64,000 nucleotides of DNA, taken from the NCBI RefSeq assembly GCF_000960975.1, contig NZ_CP010803.1, positions 124,001 through 188,000 on the forward strand, read 5' to 3'. This document shows, in pieces, positions 35,929 through 45,877 of this stretch; positions within the stretch are counted from its first letter, which is position 1; each line of letters starts with the position of its first letter. The notes beneath the pieces are model-generated. The model saw only the letters and a list, made by a program, of their open reading frames with translations, was not told the origin of the DNA and did no database searches. Position numbers and translations under genes: made by a program. The stretch comes from Martelella endophytica (GTDB lineage: Bacteria > Pseudomonadota > Alphaproteobacteria > Rhizobiales > Rhizobiaceae).

Positions 35929-36891
35929 CTAAGCGGCTTTGATAAGCCCAGCTTTGCAGGCAACCAGATAGAGGCCGGAGGCCGATGCGTTGTCGATATA
36001 ATCGGCGGGCGGACAACCAAATACTTGCAAGGCTTCCTGATAGCGCCTGCAAAGAGCCTGTTCACCAATCAATACCAATGGAACGCCAGGATCTGTCCGC
36101 CGCGCCAGACTTGCCGCTATTTCGTTGCCGATCAGCAACCCGGAAAGATAATCGCTGAGGACATTGCCAGCCAAATCGCCGGCCAGCCCGTGCGTTCGCA
36201 CACCAAACAGCAAGTGTTGGAGACGGTCCGGGTCAGCTGCCGAGACCGCAAGTCCCTTTTCGAATGCCCGTCCGGCGGCCTCCCCTTTCGATGGCGTTTC
36301 AGACATCAGACGCCCCAGTATCGAGTGGCGCTTGAGCACCGAAAACAGTTCACCGGTCATATACGTATCGAAGTCGACAACCCTGCCCTGGGAGACGCGG
36401 ACCCATTTTGAGTGCGTGCCCGGCAGAAGAAACACGGTGTTGACGCCAAGCGTAGGATTTTGCGCAAGAGCGCCTGCGATCTGGATTTCCTCACCCCGCA
36501 TGACATCCGGTTGGCCATGGTCCGGGCGATAGATCATGCCCGGCGCTATGACGACTTGCTCTCCCGTCTCAGTTGTGACGTGGACTGAAGCATCCGCCAG
36601 TTGGGTGAAATCAGCTGGGCAGTCAATATATGGCGCCTCTTTCCAACCCTGGGCACTGCCGACCATGCCGCCGGCAATCACCGGCAGGCCTGCCGGCCAG
36701 CCATCGCGAATATCTGAAAACGCTTTCTCGAAACCGGCCCCACCCGGCTTCGCTAGGTTCTGAATGCCGCAATCGCTTGATCGCGTTTCCAGGACCGCTC
36801 CATCAAAATTCATGAGATAGGCACGAAGGGCCGACGTTCCCCAGTCGAGTGCGATCAGCGATGCCTGCCCCTCTTTCCAGTTACTGGTCAT
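35929..36891 (-). CDS. dgoK: 2-dehydro-3-deoxygalactonokinase (second copy)
   Basis: A 320-residue DgoK homologue with the same key segments as the first copy: LIALDWGTSALRAYL, GGMVGSAQGWKEAPY, DVMRGEEIQIAGAL and LPGTHSKWVRV. The two are paralogues rather than duplicates, as large parts differ. Its ATG overlaps the stop of the ATPase gene (ATGA). It belongs to the second transporter operon and probably phosphorylates the keto-deoxy sugar acid formed by the enolase-superfamily enzyme at 38112. Confidence 0.92.
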   Translation of the reverse strand: MTSNWKEGQASLIALDWGTSALRAYLMNFDGAVLETRSSDCGIQNLAKPGGAGFEKAFSDIRDGWPAGLPVIAGGMVGSAQGWKEAPYIDCPADFTQLADASVHVTTETGEQVVIAPGMIYRPDHGQPDVMRGEEIQIAGALAQNPTLGVNTVFLLPGTHSKWVRVSQGRVVDFDTYMTGELFSVLKRHSILGRLMSETPSKGEAAGRAFEKGLAVSAADPDRLQHLLFGVRTHGLAGDLAGNVLSDYLSGLLIGNEIAASLARRTDPGVPLVLIGEQALCRRYQEALQVFGCPPADYIDNASASGLYLVACKAGLIKAA

Positions 36892-37949
36892 GGTCGAATA
36901 CGCGCCCCGTTCTCGGGTTCAAAAAAGTAAAGCTGATCCTCCGGCAGGTTGATCTGGATCTTTTCACCAATCCGGACCCTGAGGCGTTCATGGAGCACGA
37001 TCGCCAGGCTCTGACCCGCAACAGAAACAACCAGGTGCGTATCTGCGCCCATAGGCTCAACAGCTTCGACCTGCGCAGGCAGGCCGTCTGTGTCGACGCG
37101 CACCTGCTCCGGCCTGATACCAACCGTCACCGGTCCGGCATGCGTTCTCAGTCGGCCTGCCGGAAAGCTCAACTGATCATCGATTGCAATCCGGCCCGTC
37201 ACCGGATCGACCGCGCGCGCTTCTATGAAATTCATCGATGGTGACCCGAGGAAGCCGGCGACAAAACGATTGTCGGGATCATCATAAAGATCAAGCGGCG
37301 ACCCCATCTGCTCGATTACGCCGTCGCGCATGACGACGATCTTGTCAGCCATTGTCATTGCTTCGACCTGGTCATGGGTGACGTAGATCGTGGTGGTTTT
37401 GAGGCGCTCATGCAGCGCTTTGATCTCTATGCGCATCTGCACGCGCAGTTTCGCATCGAGGTTCGACAGCGGTTCATCGAACAGGAACACCGAAGGGTCT
37501 CGGACGATCGCACGGCCCATGGCCACCCGCTGACGCTGGCCGCCCGACAGCTGTCCGGGATAGCGTTCCAAAAGGTCGTTCAGGCCCAGAATGTCGGCGG
37601 CGCGATTGACCTTCTCATCGAACTCGGCCTTACCCGCTCTGCGCAGGCGTAGCGAAAAACCCATGTTTTGTGCCACTGTCATGTGCGGATAAAGCGCATA
37701 GTTCTGGAACACCATCGCAATGTCGCGTTCCTTGGGCGCAAGGTCATTCAAAACCTTGCCGTCGGATGAAAGCTTGCCACCAGTAATCGGTTCGAGCCCC
37801 GCGATCATGCGTAGAAGTGTCGATTTCCCGCAACCGGACGGGCCGACCAGCGTAACGAACTCACCATCCCTTATATCAATGGACACGCCATGCAGGACCT
37901 CATGGGCACCGTATGACTTGCGAACCTTGTCAATCGTGATTGAAGCCAT
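36888..37949 (-). CDS. Sugar ABC transporter ATP-binding protein (CUT1, UgpC-like)
   Basis: A 353-residue ATPase with Walker A GPSGCGKST (36-44), signature LSGGQRQRVAMGR, Walker B VFLFDEPLSNLDAKL and a C-terminal TOBE domain. It is placed between the enolase-superfamily gene and dgoK, 162 bases after the former, and presumably serves the permeases at 40465-42245. It starts MASITIDKVRKSYG. The arrangement with the ATPase after the metabolic genes is unusual but seen in some CUT1 operons. Confidence 0.93.
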   Translation of the reverse strand: MASITIDKVRKSYGAHEVLHGVSIDIRDGEFVTLVGPSGCGKSTLLRMIAGLEPITGGKLSSDGKVLNDLAPKERDIAMVFQNYALYPHMTVAQNMGFSLRLRRAGKAEFDEKVNRAADILGLNDLLERYPGQLSGGQRQRVAMGRAIVRDPSVFLFDEPLSNLDAKLRVQMRIEIKALHERLKTTTIYVTHDQVEAMTMADKIVVMRDGVIEQMGSPLDLYDDPDNRFVAGFLGSPSMNFIEARAVDPVTGRIAIDDQLSFPAGRLRTHAGPVTVGIRPEQVRVDTDGLPAQVEAVEPMGADTHLVVSVAGQSLAIVLHERLRVRIGEKIQINLPEDQLYFFEPENGARIRP

Positions 37950-38111
37950 GATTTTTGACCTCCCGTAAGCGGAGCGGTGTCAAAACCGCCGGGCGCTCAT
38001 TGTCCTTCAACGCACCGGTGAAATCGGTTCTACCGGAACAGCTCCTGAATTGATCTTTTACCGGGCAGCGGAGATGTGCTCCTCGCACACCCCGCCACCC
38101 CTTGCTTGCGC

Positions 38112-39446
38112 CTATTCCGGCCACCGATCATCCGGCCGCCAGAAAGCAAGCTTCGGCGTGTTCCACTGGTCTGTAGGCAGGAACGCAGTTCCGGGCGTCC
38201 GGAGATTTTCCTCGATTGCCTCATAGTTCAGGTCGACACCAAGGCCCGGCTTCTCCGGAACCTTCACGAAGCCGCCGTCCATGTAATCATCGTCGAGCCC
38301 GGTCACGAGAGACTTCCAGAACGGTAGGTCCAGCCCGTGATGCTCGAGCGCGAGGAAGCTTGAGATCGCCGTTGCACAATGGACATTCGCCATGAAGGCG
38401 ATCGGCGAGCCGGCGAAATGGAGTGCCGTCGGAATTCCCGCCTCCTCAGCATCGTCGGCGATACGCTTGGTCTCGAGCATGCCACCAGAGGTAAGGAGGT
38501 CAGGATGAATAATGTCGAAGGCTCGCATTTCGATCGCTTCCTTGAAGCCAGCGCGCAGAAACAGTTCCTCGCCGGCGGCAATCGGGGTCAGCAGCGCGTC
38601 GGCGACGCGCTTGTGGGCGGCCATGTCGAAGAAGGGAACCGGATCCTCGATCCAGACGAGGTCATAGGGCTCGAGCGCCTTGCCGAAGCGGATCGCCTCG
38701 TCGGTCATCATGTAGCCCTGGCCGAAATGGTCGACGCAAAGCTGGATATCGGGACCGACGGCCTTGCGCACCGCGGCGACGACTTCGACGGCGTTCGCTA
38801 TGCTTTTTTCGGTCAGCTTGACGCCACGGCCTGCGCCCGGTGCCTTGAAGATACTGGCCGGCCAGAAATCGTAGTCGTAAGGCGCGTCATGGCCGATCAG
38901 GATCTTTTCGTCGCGCTCGAACAAGCTCGGGCGCAGGTCGAACTTGATGAAGGTGAGCCCCATGTCGCGGCGACCTTCGACGGCCTTGACGAAATCCTCG
39001 ACGCTCGGATTGTCGGGCGTCGGCGTGTCGCCGTAAAGGCGCACGCGGTCCCGGTATTTGCCGCCGAGAAACTGGTAGCACGGCACGCCGTAGATCTTGC
39101 CGATCAGATCCCAGAGCGCGATCTCGATGCCCGAGACGCCGCCGCCCTCGCGGCCCCAGCTGCCGAATTTCTTCATGACGTTGAACAGCATGTCGACATT
39201 GCAGGGGTTCTGGCCGATCAGCATGCTCTTGAACTGCAGCGCATTCTCAACATGGCCGGCATCGCGAACCTCGCCGATGCCATAGACACCCTGATTGGTG
39301 TCGATGCGCAGGATCGGGTAGTCATAGTTCGATGCGACCACCGCCAGCCGTATGTCGGTGATCCTGATGTCGGAAGGCCGCGAATGGATGTTCACGGCGT
39401 CTTCGACGCGGCCGATTTCTTCGTTTTCCCTCGTGTTTGCAGACAT
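38112..39446 (-). CDS. Mandelate racemase/enolase superfamily dehydratase, sugar-acid type
   Basis: A 444-residue enolase-superfamily enzyme. Metal ligands D239, E267 and E293, a K168-x-D170 motif (FIKFDL) and a D316/H343 dyad are visible. Compared with DgoD it has about 32 extra residues between the Lys motif and the first metal ligand. The D/H dyad suits a dehydratase for a sugar acid; the exact substrate is unknown. The ATG at 39446 has AGAGG upstream, and longer readings only run into the next gene. It is 53 bases after the DHDPS-like gene. Confidence 0.9.
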   Translation of the reverse strand: MSANTRENEEIGRVEDAVNIHSRPSDIRITDIRLAVVASNYDYPILRIDTNQGVYGIGEVRDAGHVENALQFKSMLIGQNPCNVDMLFNVMKKFGSWGREGGGVSGIEIALWDLIGKIYGVPCYQFLGGKYRDRVRLYGDTPTPDNPSVEDFVKAVEGRRDMGLTFIKFDLRPSLFERDEKILIGHDAPYDYDFWPASIFKAPGAGRGVKLTEKSIANAVEVVAAVRKAVGPDIQLCVDHFGQGYMMTDEAIRFGKALEPYDLVWIEDPVPFFDMAAHKRVADALLTPIAAGEELFLRAGFKEAIEMRAFDIIHPDLLTSGGMLETKRIADDAEEAGIPTALHFAGSPIAFMANVHCATAISSFLALEHHGLDLPFWKSLVTGLDDDYMDGGFVKVPEKPGLGVDLNYEAIEENLRTPGTAFLPTDQWNTPKLAFWRPDDRWPE

Positions 39447-39499
39447 GTCTGACCTCTTGAATGTTCGGGGATGTGCTTGTTGACGTCGCTTCGCGGGGT

Positions 39500-40426
39500 T
39501 CAGGCCGGGCGATGCGGGTATTTGGGGTTCATGTAGGCGGCTGCGCCGTCGAGGAGCGTCAGCATCTCGGCGCGGGCATGATCGTCGAGCGCCCGGTAAC
39601 CGGTCTGGCGCCAGTGCGCGCCGGCGATGATGCCACGCGCCTTCTCGACCTCCTTGCAGAGCGGAATGCCGTAACTCGCCTCGTAGTCGAGAAGCGGCAG
39701 GAGGCAGCGGAAGATTGTCCGGGCGAGCGTCATGTCGGCCGCCTCGATCGCGTTCCACAGCGCCATATGAACGTCGGCGAATTCGCAGGCCGGCATGGTG
39801 CCGCAGATGCCGTGCGGCAGTTCCTCCATCAGCGTCTTGCCGGCCCGGCCGCCCATGACGCCGATCAGCCGCTCGCCCGCGAGCGCGCGGAGGTCGCCGG
39901 TCATCTGCGCCGGATAGGTCGTCTCTTCCTTGACGAAACGGGCATTCGGGAGCTCGTTGACGAGTTCGGCGAGAAGCTCGGCGCTCATCACCGTGGCGCC
40001 GAGGCCGATCGCGTTTTGAAGCACCAATGGCAGGTCGCTTGCCGCGCTGATTGCCTGGTAGTGCGCTTTGATTTCCGCCCGTCCCGCCGGATGGAAGGTC
40101 GGCGGCATGGCCATGATCGCGTCGGCGCCGATCGTGCCGGCATGCTCGGCGAAGGCCGCGGACATGCGCCAGTGATTGGCGGAAACCCCGACGACGGTCT
40201 GCGCCTTGCCCTTGGCCTCCTCGACCACGATTTCCGCGACGCGCCTGCGCTCGGCGTCGGAGAGATAGCCCACCTCGCTGGCATTGGCGGTGGATACGAC
40301 GCCGTGGACGCCGCAGTCGAGGCAGAACTGGAGCGTGCTGCGCAGGCCGTCCTCGTCGATGGCGAGGTCTTCGGAAAAGGGCGTCGTGACGATGACGAAG
40401 ATGCCCCGGAAAGTATTGCGATCCAT
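39500..40426 (-). CDS. DHDPS/N-acetylneuraminate lyase family protein, atypical active site
   Basis: A 308-residue (beta/alpha)8 protein of the dihydrodipicolinate synthase family. The Schiff-base Lys166 is present (ARFVKEETTYP), but the GTTGE loop is replaced by ANASE (47-51) and the usual catalytic Tyr is Gln137 (LPLVLQNAIG). It may be a keto-deoxy-sugar-acid aldolase or dehydratase with altered chemistry. It follows the second permease gene by 38 bases. An ordinary DHDPS role in lysine synthesis is unlikely. Confidence 0.85.
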   Translation of the reverse strand: MDRNTFRGIFVIVTTPFSEDLAIDEDGLRSTLQFCLDCGVHGVVSTANASEVGYLSDAERRRVAEIVVEEAKGKAQTVVGVSANHWRMSAAFAEHAGTIGADAIMAMPPTFHPAGRAEIKAHYQAISAASDLPLVLQNAIGLGATVMSAELLAELVNELPNARFVKEETTYPAQMTGDLRALAGERLIGVMGGRAGKTLMEELPHGICGTMPACEFADVHMALWNAIEAADMTLARTIFRCLLPLLDYEASYGIPLCKEVEKARGIIAGAHWRQTGYRALDDHARAEMLTLLDGAAAYMNPKYPHRPA

Positions 40427-40464
40427 CTTGGTGTCTCTTTGGTTTCGTTGTTTTCGGCCCGGCC

Positions 40465-41295
40465 TCACGATGCCGAGAGCGCGCCCTTGGTCATGCCGCT
40501 GACAAGGAAGGGTTCGAGCAGCACGAACAGGATGATGGCCGGCACGACGGAGAGCGTTCCCGCCGCCATCAGCAATTGCCAGTCGACGGACTGTTCGCCG
40601 ACGAAGGATTGCATGCCGACCGTCAGCACCTGCTTTGCGGGCGAACTGATCAGCGTGCGGGCGAAAATGAATTCCGACCAGCTCGTGAGGATCAGGTAGA
40701 CGCCGGAGGCGGCGAGACCCGGCTTGGTCAGCGGCAGGATGACGATCCTGAGGGCCTGGAGCTGGGTGGCCCCGTCGATCATCGCGGCCTGTTCGAGTTC
40801 GCGCGGAATACGGTCGAAGAAGCCCTTCATCAGCCAGGTGGCGAGCGGAATGCCGACCGTCATGTTGGCGAGGATCAGGCCGATATAGGTGTCGAAGAGC
40901 CCGATATTGTTGTAGATGATGAACAGCGGGATCAGGATCAGCGTCGCCGGAATGAGCTTGCTGATCAGGAGGCTGGCGCCGAGCGCCTGCTGCGGACGGC
41001 TGGCAAAACGCGACAGCGAATAGCCGGCAAGGGTAGCCAATACCAGGCTGATCGCCGAGCTGCCGAGCGAGACGATCAGGCTGTTGATGGTCCAGCTCAG
41101 GAACGGACGGGCGCGGAAGACTTCGGCAAAGGCGGCGAAGCTGACCCGCGACAGGTCGGGAAGCAGTGACGGATTGCGCGAGAGGATGGCGTCGGTCGGC
41201 ATGATCGCCGTCATCACCATCCAGTAGAACGGAAACAGCGTGACGATTGCGACCAGAACGAGAATGGCCCAACTGATGAAACGGCCTAAGGTCAT
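40465..41295 (-). CDS. Sugar ABC transporter permease (MalG-type)
   Basis: A 276-residue permease with six predicted helices. The EAA loop reads LEQAAMIDGATQLQALRIVILPL, and the C-terminus (VSGMTKGALSAS) is MalG-like. It lies 11 bases after its partner at 41307 and 38 bases before the DHDPS-like gene. It belongs to the second CUT1 system of the island. Confidence 0.92.
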   Translation of the reverse strand: MTLGRFISWAILVLVAIVTLFPFYWMVMTAIMPTDAILSRNPSLLPDLSRVSFAAFAEVFRARPFLSWTINSLIVSLGSSAISLVLATLAGYSLSRFASRPQQALGASLLISKLIPATLILIPLFIIYNNIGLFDTYIGLILANMTVGIPLATWLMKGFFDRIPRELEQAAMIDGATQLQALRIVILPLTKPGLAASGVYLILTSWSEFIFARTLISSPAKQVLTVGMQSFVGEQSVDWQLLMAAGTLSVVPAIILFVLLEPFLVSGMTKGALSAS

Positions 41296-41306
41296 CGCGA
41301 TATCTC

Positions 41307-42245
41307 CTATTTGAACTTCGAACGCTGGGCGAAGATGGTGAAGATGGCGCCGATCATCAGCGCGACGATGATCATAACCGTGCCGACCGCCGTGGCGGTG
41401 CCCATGCGGAAATAGTTGAAGGCTTCGCGATAGACGTAGAGCGACATGGTTTCCGTCGCATGTGCCGGTCCGCCGCCCGTGGTGCCGAAGACGATGTCAA
41501 CGTCGCGGAAGATGCCAAGCGCGCTGATCATCAGCACCAGCATCGACGGGCCGCGAATGCCCGCCCAGGTGATGAAGCGGAATTTCTGGATATGGGTGGC
41601 GCCGTCGACATTGGCCGCCTCATAGAGTTCGCGCGGGATCGATTGCAGCGCGGCGAGCACGGTCAGCGTGATCATCGGATAGGATTTCCAGATCGTCGGC
41701 ACCATCACCGAGATTAGCGCCGTGCGCCGGTCGACGAACCAGGGGAAATCGGCTGACAGAATACCAAGGTCGCGCAGCATGGCGTTGAAGACGCCGTAGG
41801 AGGAATCAAGAATCCAGAGGAACATGATGCCGAGCACAATGCCGGGGACAGCCCAGGGGATGAGGACGATGGTGCGCAGGATCCGATTGCCGGGCAGGCG
41901 CTCATTCAGCAGGAGCGCGATGCCGAGCCCGATCGCGTAGGAAATCGCGATGCTGCCGCCGACATAGATGACCGAGACGAGAACGCTGTTCCAGAACTGC
42001 GGATCGGTCAGCACTCGGACATAGTTGCCGAAGCCGAGCGGCAGGTCGTGGATGCGCGCGAAATTCATCACGCGCCCCTCGCGCAGCGAGATGTCAACGA
42101 CCTGGTAGAGCGGGTAGAGGATCAGCGTCAGCACGCCAAGTGCTGCCGGCAGGATGAGGGAATAGGACAGGATTTGCTGCCGGCGGTAGAAGTTCAGGCG
42201 CGTTCCGCCATGGCTACCGTCTTCGGTACCCGACGATATGGACAT
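41307..42245 (-). CDS. Sugar ABC transporter permease (MalF-type)
   Basis: A 312-residue permease. The EAA loop YEAANVDGATHIQKFRFITW and the periplasmic segment before helix 3 are typical of CUT1 subunits. It follows the binding-protein gene by 81 bases and precedes its partner by 11. Six helices are predicted after an N-terminal polar segment of about 20 residues. Confidence 0.92.
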   Translation of the reverse strand: MSISSGTEDGSHGGTRLNFYRRQQILSYSLILPAALGVLTLILYPLYQVVDISLREGRVMNFARIHDLPLGFGNYVRVLTDPQFWNSVLVSVIYVGGSIAISYAIGLGIALLLNERLPGNRILRTIVLIPWAVPGIVLGIMFLWILDSSYGVFNAMLRDLGILSADFPWFVDRRTALISVMVPTIWKSYPMITLTVLAALQSIPRELYEAANVDGATHIQKFRFITWAGIRGPSMLVLMISALGIFRDVDIVFGTTGGGPAHATETMSLYVYREAFNYFRMGTATAVGTVMIIVALMIGAIFTIFAQRSKFK

Positions 42246-42326
42246 GAGCTTTCCCCGAATTGAGGTTGGGTCACAGATGCGCGGGCCACAGCGGAGAGAA
42301 GGCGGCGGCCCGCGACAGGCTCAGGT

Positions 42327-43571
42327 TCAGTCGAGCGGGATCGCCCGTTCGAGCTGGCTCTGCGCATCTTCCATGATCTCTTCGGTCGGATCATTGGTCG
42401 AAAGCAGGCGGAGAGCCGCCTCCATCAGGACCGAGGAATATTCGGTGAAATTGGCCTGGATCGGCTGCTCCTTCGGAAACAGCGGCACAGCATCCAGCGC
42501 CGAGGCGCTCGCGATGGCGAGATTGGGGTGAGCTTCCTCATCCTCGGGCGTCAGGACGTTTGCGGCGCGGCCGGGCGGCTGGCCGGTGGTGAGCAGGTAT
42601 TGCCGCTGCCATTCCTCGGAGTTGGCGAAGGTGATGAACTTCCAGGCGGCGCCCTCGATGTCGTCATCGAGCCCTTCGGAAATATTCATGATCAGGCCGC
42701 CGGGGGCGAGCTGCGGATCGAAGGGGAGCCGGCCCATCACCAGTTTCGGCCGCATCTCCGGCGTTGCCTTTTCCAGCCACGACCAGACCCAGGGACCATC
42801 GATCAGCATGGATGTCTTGCCATCGATGAAGAGCTGGCGGGCGACGGAGGAGTTGTTGCCGAGCGGCGCGTTCTTTCCGACCGTTTCGCGATAGGCGTTC
42901 ATCGCGTCGATAACCTCGGGGGAGGTCAGGTTGTAGTGACCGTCCTTGACCAGGTTCGTGCCGGCCCAGATGGCATAGCGATGCACGTCCTCGACGGCCG
43001 TCGGATGCTCGGTCGTCACTGCCGACAGGCCGAAGATACCGGCGTCGCGGTCGGTCATCTTTGCTGCCGTCTCCTTGAAGCTTTCCCAGCTGTCGGGAAC
43101 CGGCAGACCGGCCTTGTCCAGCATGTCCTTGTTATAGAAGAACTGGTAGGCGTTGTTGGACAGAAGCACGCCGCGCGTGGCGCCGTCCCAGGTCAGCGCC
43201 TTCTGCGGCGCGGCCCAGTCGGTGGCGATGTCGGTACCTTCGATGCGGTCATCGAGCGCCGCCAGCCAGCCTTGAGCGGCAAACGAGCCAAACAGCTGTT
43301 CATTTAGCTGCATGACGGCAGGGGCACGGCCAGAGGCAAAACGGATCGTCATCTGCGGAAGATAGTCGGCGAAGGGAATGTAGATTTCTTCGATCGAAAT
43401 ATCCGGATTTTCCTCCTCAAACGCATCAATCACCGCATTCCACCAGTCCGCATTTCCTGGCTCCTGAAACTGCCAGGATGCGAAGGTAAGGTTGATCTGC
43501 GCAGTCGCTAGTCCCGGAGCGGCCACAACACCGAGTCCGAAGACCGCTGAAAGCAAGAGCTTATTCAGCAT
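42327..43571 (-). CDS. Sugar ABC transporter substrate-binding protein (second CUT1 system)
   Basis: A 414-residue periplasmic binding protein. The signal peptide LLLSAVFGLGVVAAPGLATA is followed by QINLTFASWQ, and the cluster-1 fold includes DGKTSMLIDGPWVW in the hinge. It is the first gene of an eight-gene minus-strand unit through 35080. A phased repeat array lies upstream at 43694-43750, and the divergent GntR gene suggests control from there. Confidence 0.93.
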   Translation of the reverse strand: MLNKLLLSAVFGLGVVAAPGLATAQINLTFASWQFQEPGNADWWNAVIDAFEEENPDISIEEIYIPFADYLPQMTIRFASGRAPAVMQLNEQLFGSFAAQGWLAALDDRIEGTDIATDWAAPQKALTWDGATRGVLLSNNAYQFFYNKDMLDKAGLPVPDSWESFKETAAKMTDRDAGIFGLSAVTTEHPTAVEDVHRYAIWAGTNLVKDGHYNLTSPEVIDAMNAYRETVGKNAPLGNNSSVARQLFIDGKTSMLIDGPWVWSWLEKATPEMRPKLVMGRLPFDPQLAPGGLIMNISEGLDDDIEGAAWKFITFANSEEWQRQYLLTTGQPPGRAANVLTPEDEEAHPNLAIASASALDAVPLFPKEQPIQANFTEYSSVLMEAALRLLSTNDPTEEIMEDAQSQLERAIPLD

Positions 43572-43693
43572 TCATTCCTCCCTGATTCTTTTCGGGGCCA
43601 CGTCTGACGACGCCAACAACCCGCTCCTCAAAAACGCGAAACCGGTCGGCAAGCGATCAGAAGCACGCATTGCGTCTGTCGGTTTCGTGATGG

Positions 43694-43750
43694 ATCGTGT
43701 ATGATCGTATCAAACATGTCAATATCGTATCAAATAAATAAATATCGTAT
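43694..43750. repeat. Phased ATCGTAT direct repeats, putative GntR operator array
   Basis: ATCGTAT begins at 43704, 43724 and 43744, so the copies are exactly 20 bases apart. The first two extend to ATCGTATCAAA, and a variant ATCGTGT lies at 43694. A TGTCAA (43717-43722), TTGACA on the minus strand, falls between the first two copies. The array is in the AT-rich gap 43572-43897 between the binding-protein and GntR genes and probably binds the regulator on one DNA face. Confidence 0.65.
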
Positions 43751-43897
43751 GTAATCACTCTTGAGCCGATGACCAAATCTGGCGTAAAGGATGCAACTCG
43801 TGCATTGTCCCATCAGGTGCGATAAAAGCATCCGATTGGGGAGCCTGCCCGCGTTGTGCCAATCGGCCGGTCGCGGAATTTCGCCTGGGTGAATGAA

Positions 43898-44617
43898 ATG
43901 AAAAACTCGCGCTTAGCCAACAGTCCAGAACTCAGCTTTTCGGGCGATAGCGAAACGGTCGAAACAAGCTATATGCGTGTTACGAAGCAGCTGAGGGAAG
44001 CAATTATCGCAGGGGAACTCCCGCAGGACAGCCGCCTCCCAATGGCGGCTCTGGCAGAGCAGTACGGCGTCAGCGTACAGCCTGTGCGGGAAGCCTTGCA
44101 GCAGTTGGAGGGAGAAGGTCTAGTCCGGATCGTTCCCAATCAGGGTGCCCGAGTTTCGGCGATTGATCGAAACCGTCTGATCTATGCACATGAGATCGGC
44201 CAAGCATTGGAAGGGTTCCTCGCAGCTCAGTTTGCCGAGGAGGCCTCGCTTTCAGCAATCCGGATGCTTGAATCCATTCAGGTTGATCATGATCGGGCAG
44301 CTAACGATCGGGACTGGCAAGCGATGGATGACGCCAATACTCGCTTTCACAACATGATCAATTCATACGGGGGCAATATTGAAGCCGCCCAGCTCCTGCG
44401 TCGATACTATTGGTTGAGCCTCGGCTTGATGAACCAAAGCGGCCGAGACGCCAACTTTGCCGAGCGCGTCACCTCCGAACATCACATGATGATTGACGCC
44501 TTCCATAAACGGGATGCCTCCACAGCGCGCCAAGTTGCGGAACAACATGTCAAGGCCACACTTCATGACGTGCTTTCTGCTTTCGAAAAGCTTCAGAAAG
44601 AACGCCAACGAAAGTGA
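43898..44617 (+). CDS. GntR family transcriptional regulator (FadR/FCD type)
   Basis: About 239 residues. The winged HTH contains AALAEQYGVSVQPVREALQQL, and the all-helical FCD ligand domain contains FHNMINSYGG and the metal-binding-type residues EHHMMIDAFHKRD. Such regulators usually sense organic or sugar acids. It is divergent from the second transporter operon and shares the gap with the repeat array. The start was taken at 43898; GTG at 43856 would add 14 residues. Confidence 0.88.
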   Translation: MKNSRLANSPELSFSGDSETVETSYMRVTKQLREAIIAGELPQDSRLPMAALAEQYGVSVQPVREALQQLEGEGLVRIVPNQGARVSAIDRNRLIYAHEIGQALEGFLAAQFAEEASLSAIRMLESIQVDHDRAANDRDWQAMDDANTRFHNMINSYGGNIEAAQLLRRYYWLSLGLMNQSGRDANFAERVTSEHHMMIDAFHKRDASTARQVAEQHVKATLHDVLSAFEKLQKERQRK

Positions 44618-44708
44618 GATTCCGCGAGCCCAGCAGCCACACGAGATTTTATTGGCCTTGGCCGCGACTGACTTAAGGCTCACAACCCAGAGCATGTGCG
44701 CACTGGGT

Positions 44709-45854
<1,146 letters not shown>

Positions 45855-45877
45855 GTTTTTCCTCCCAGTACCGCCCG

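Noticed and set aside
39500..40426. Lysine-pathway dihydrodipicolinate synthase (dapA)
   Set aside because: The catalytic Tyr and the GTTGE loop are absent and the context is sugar-acid catabolism.
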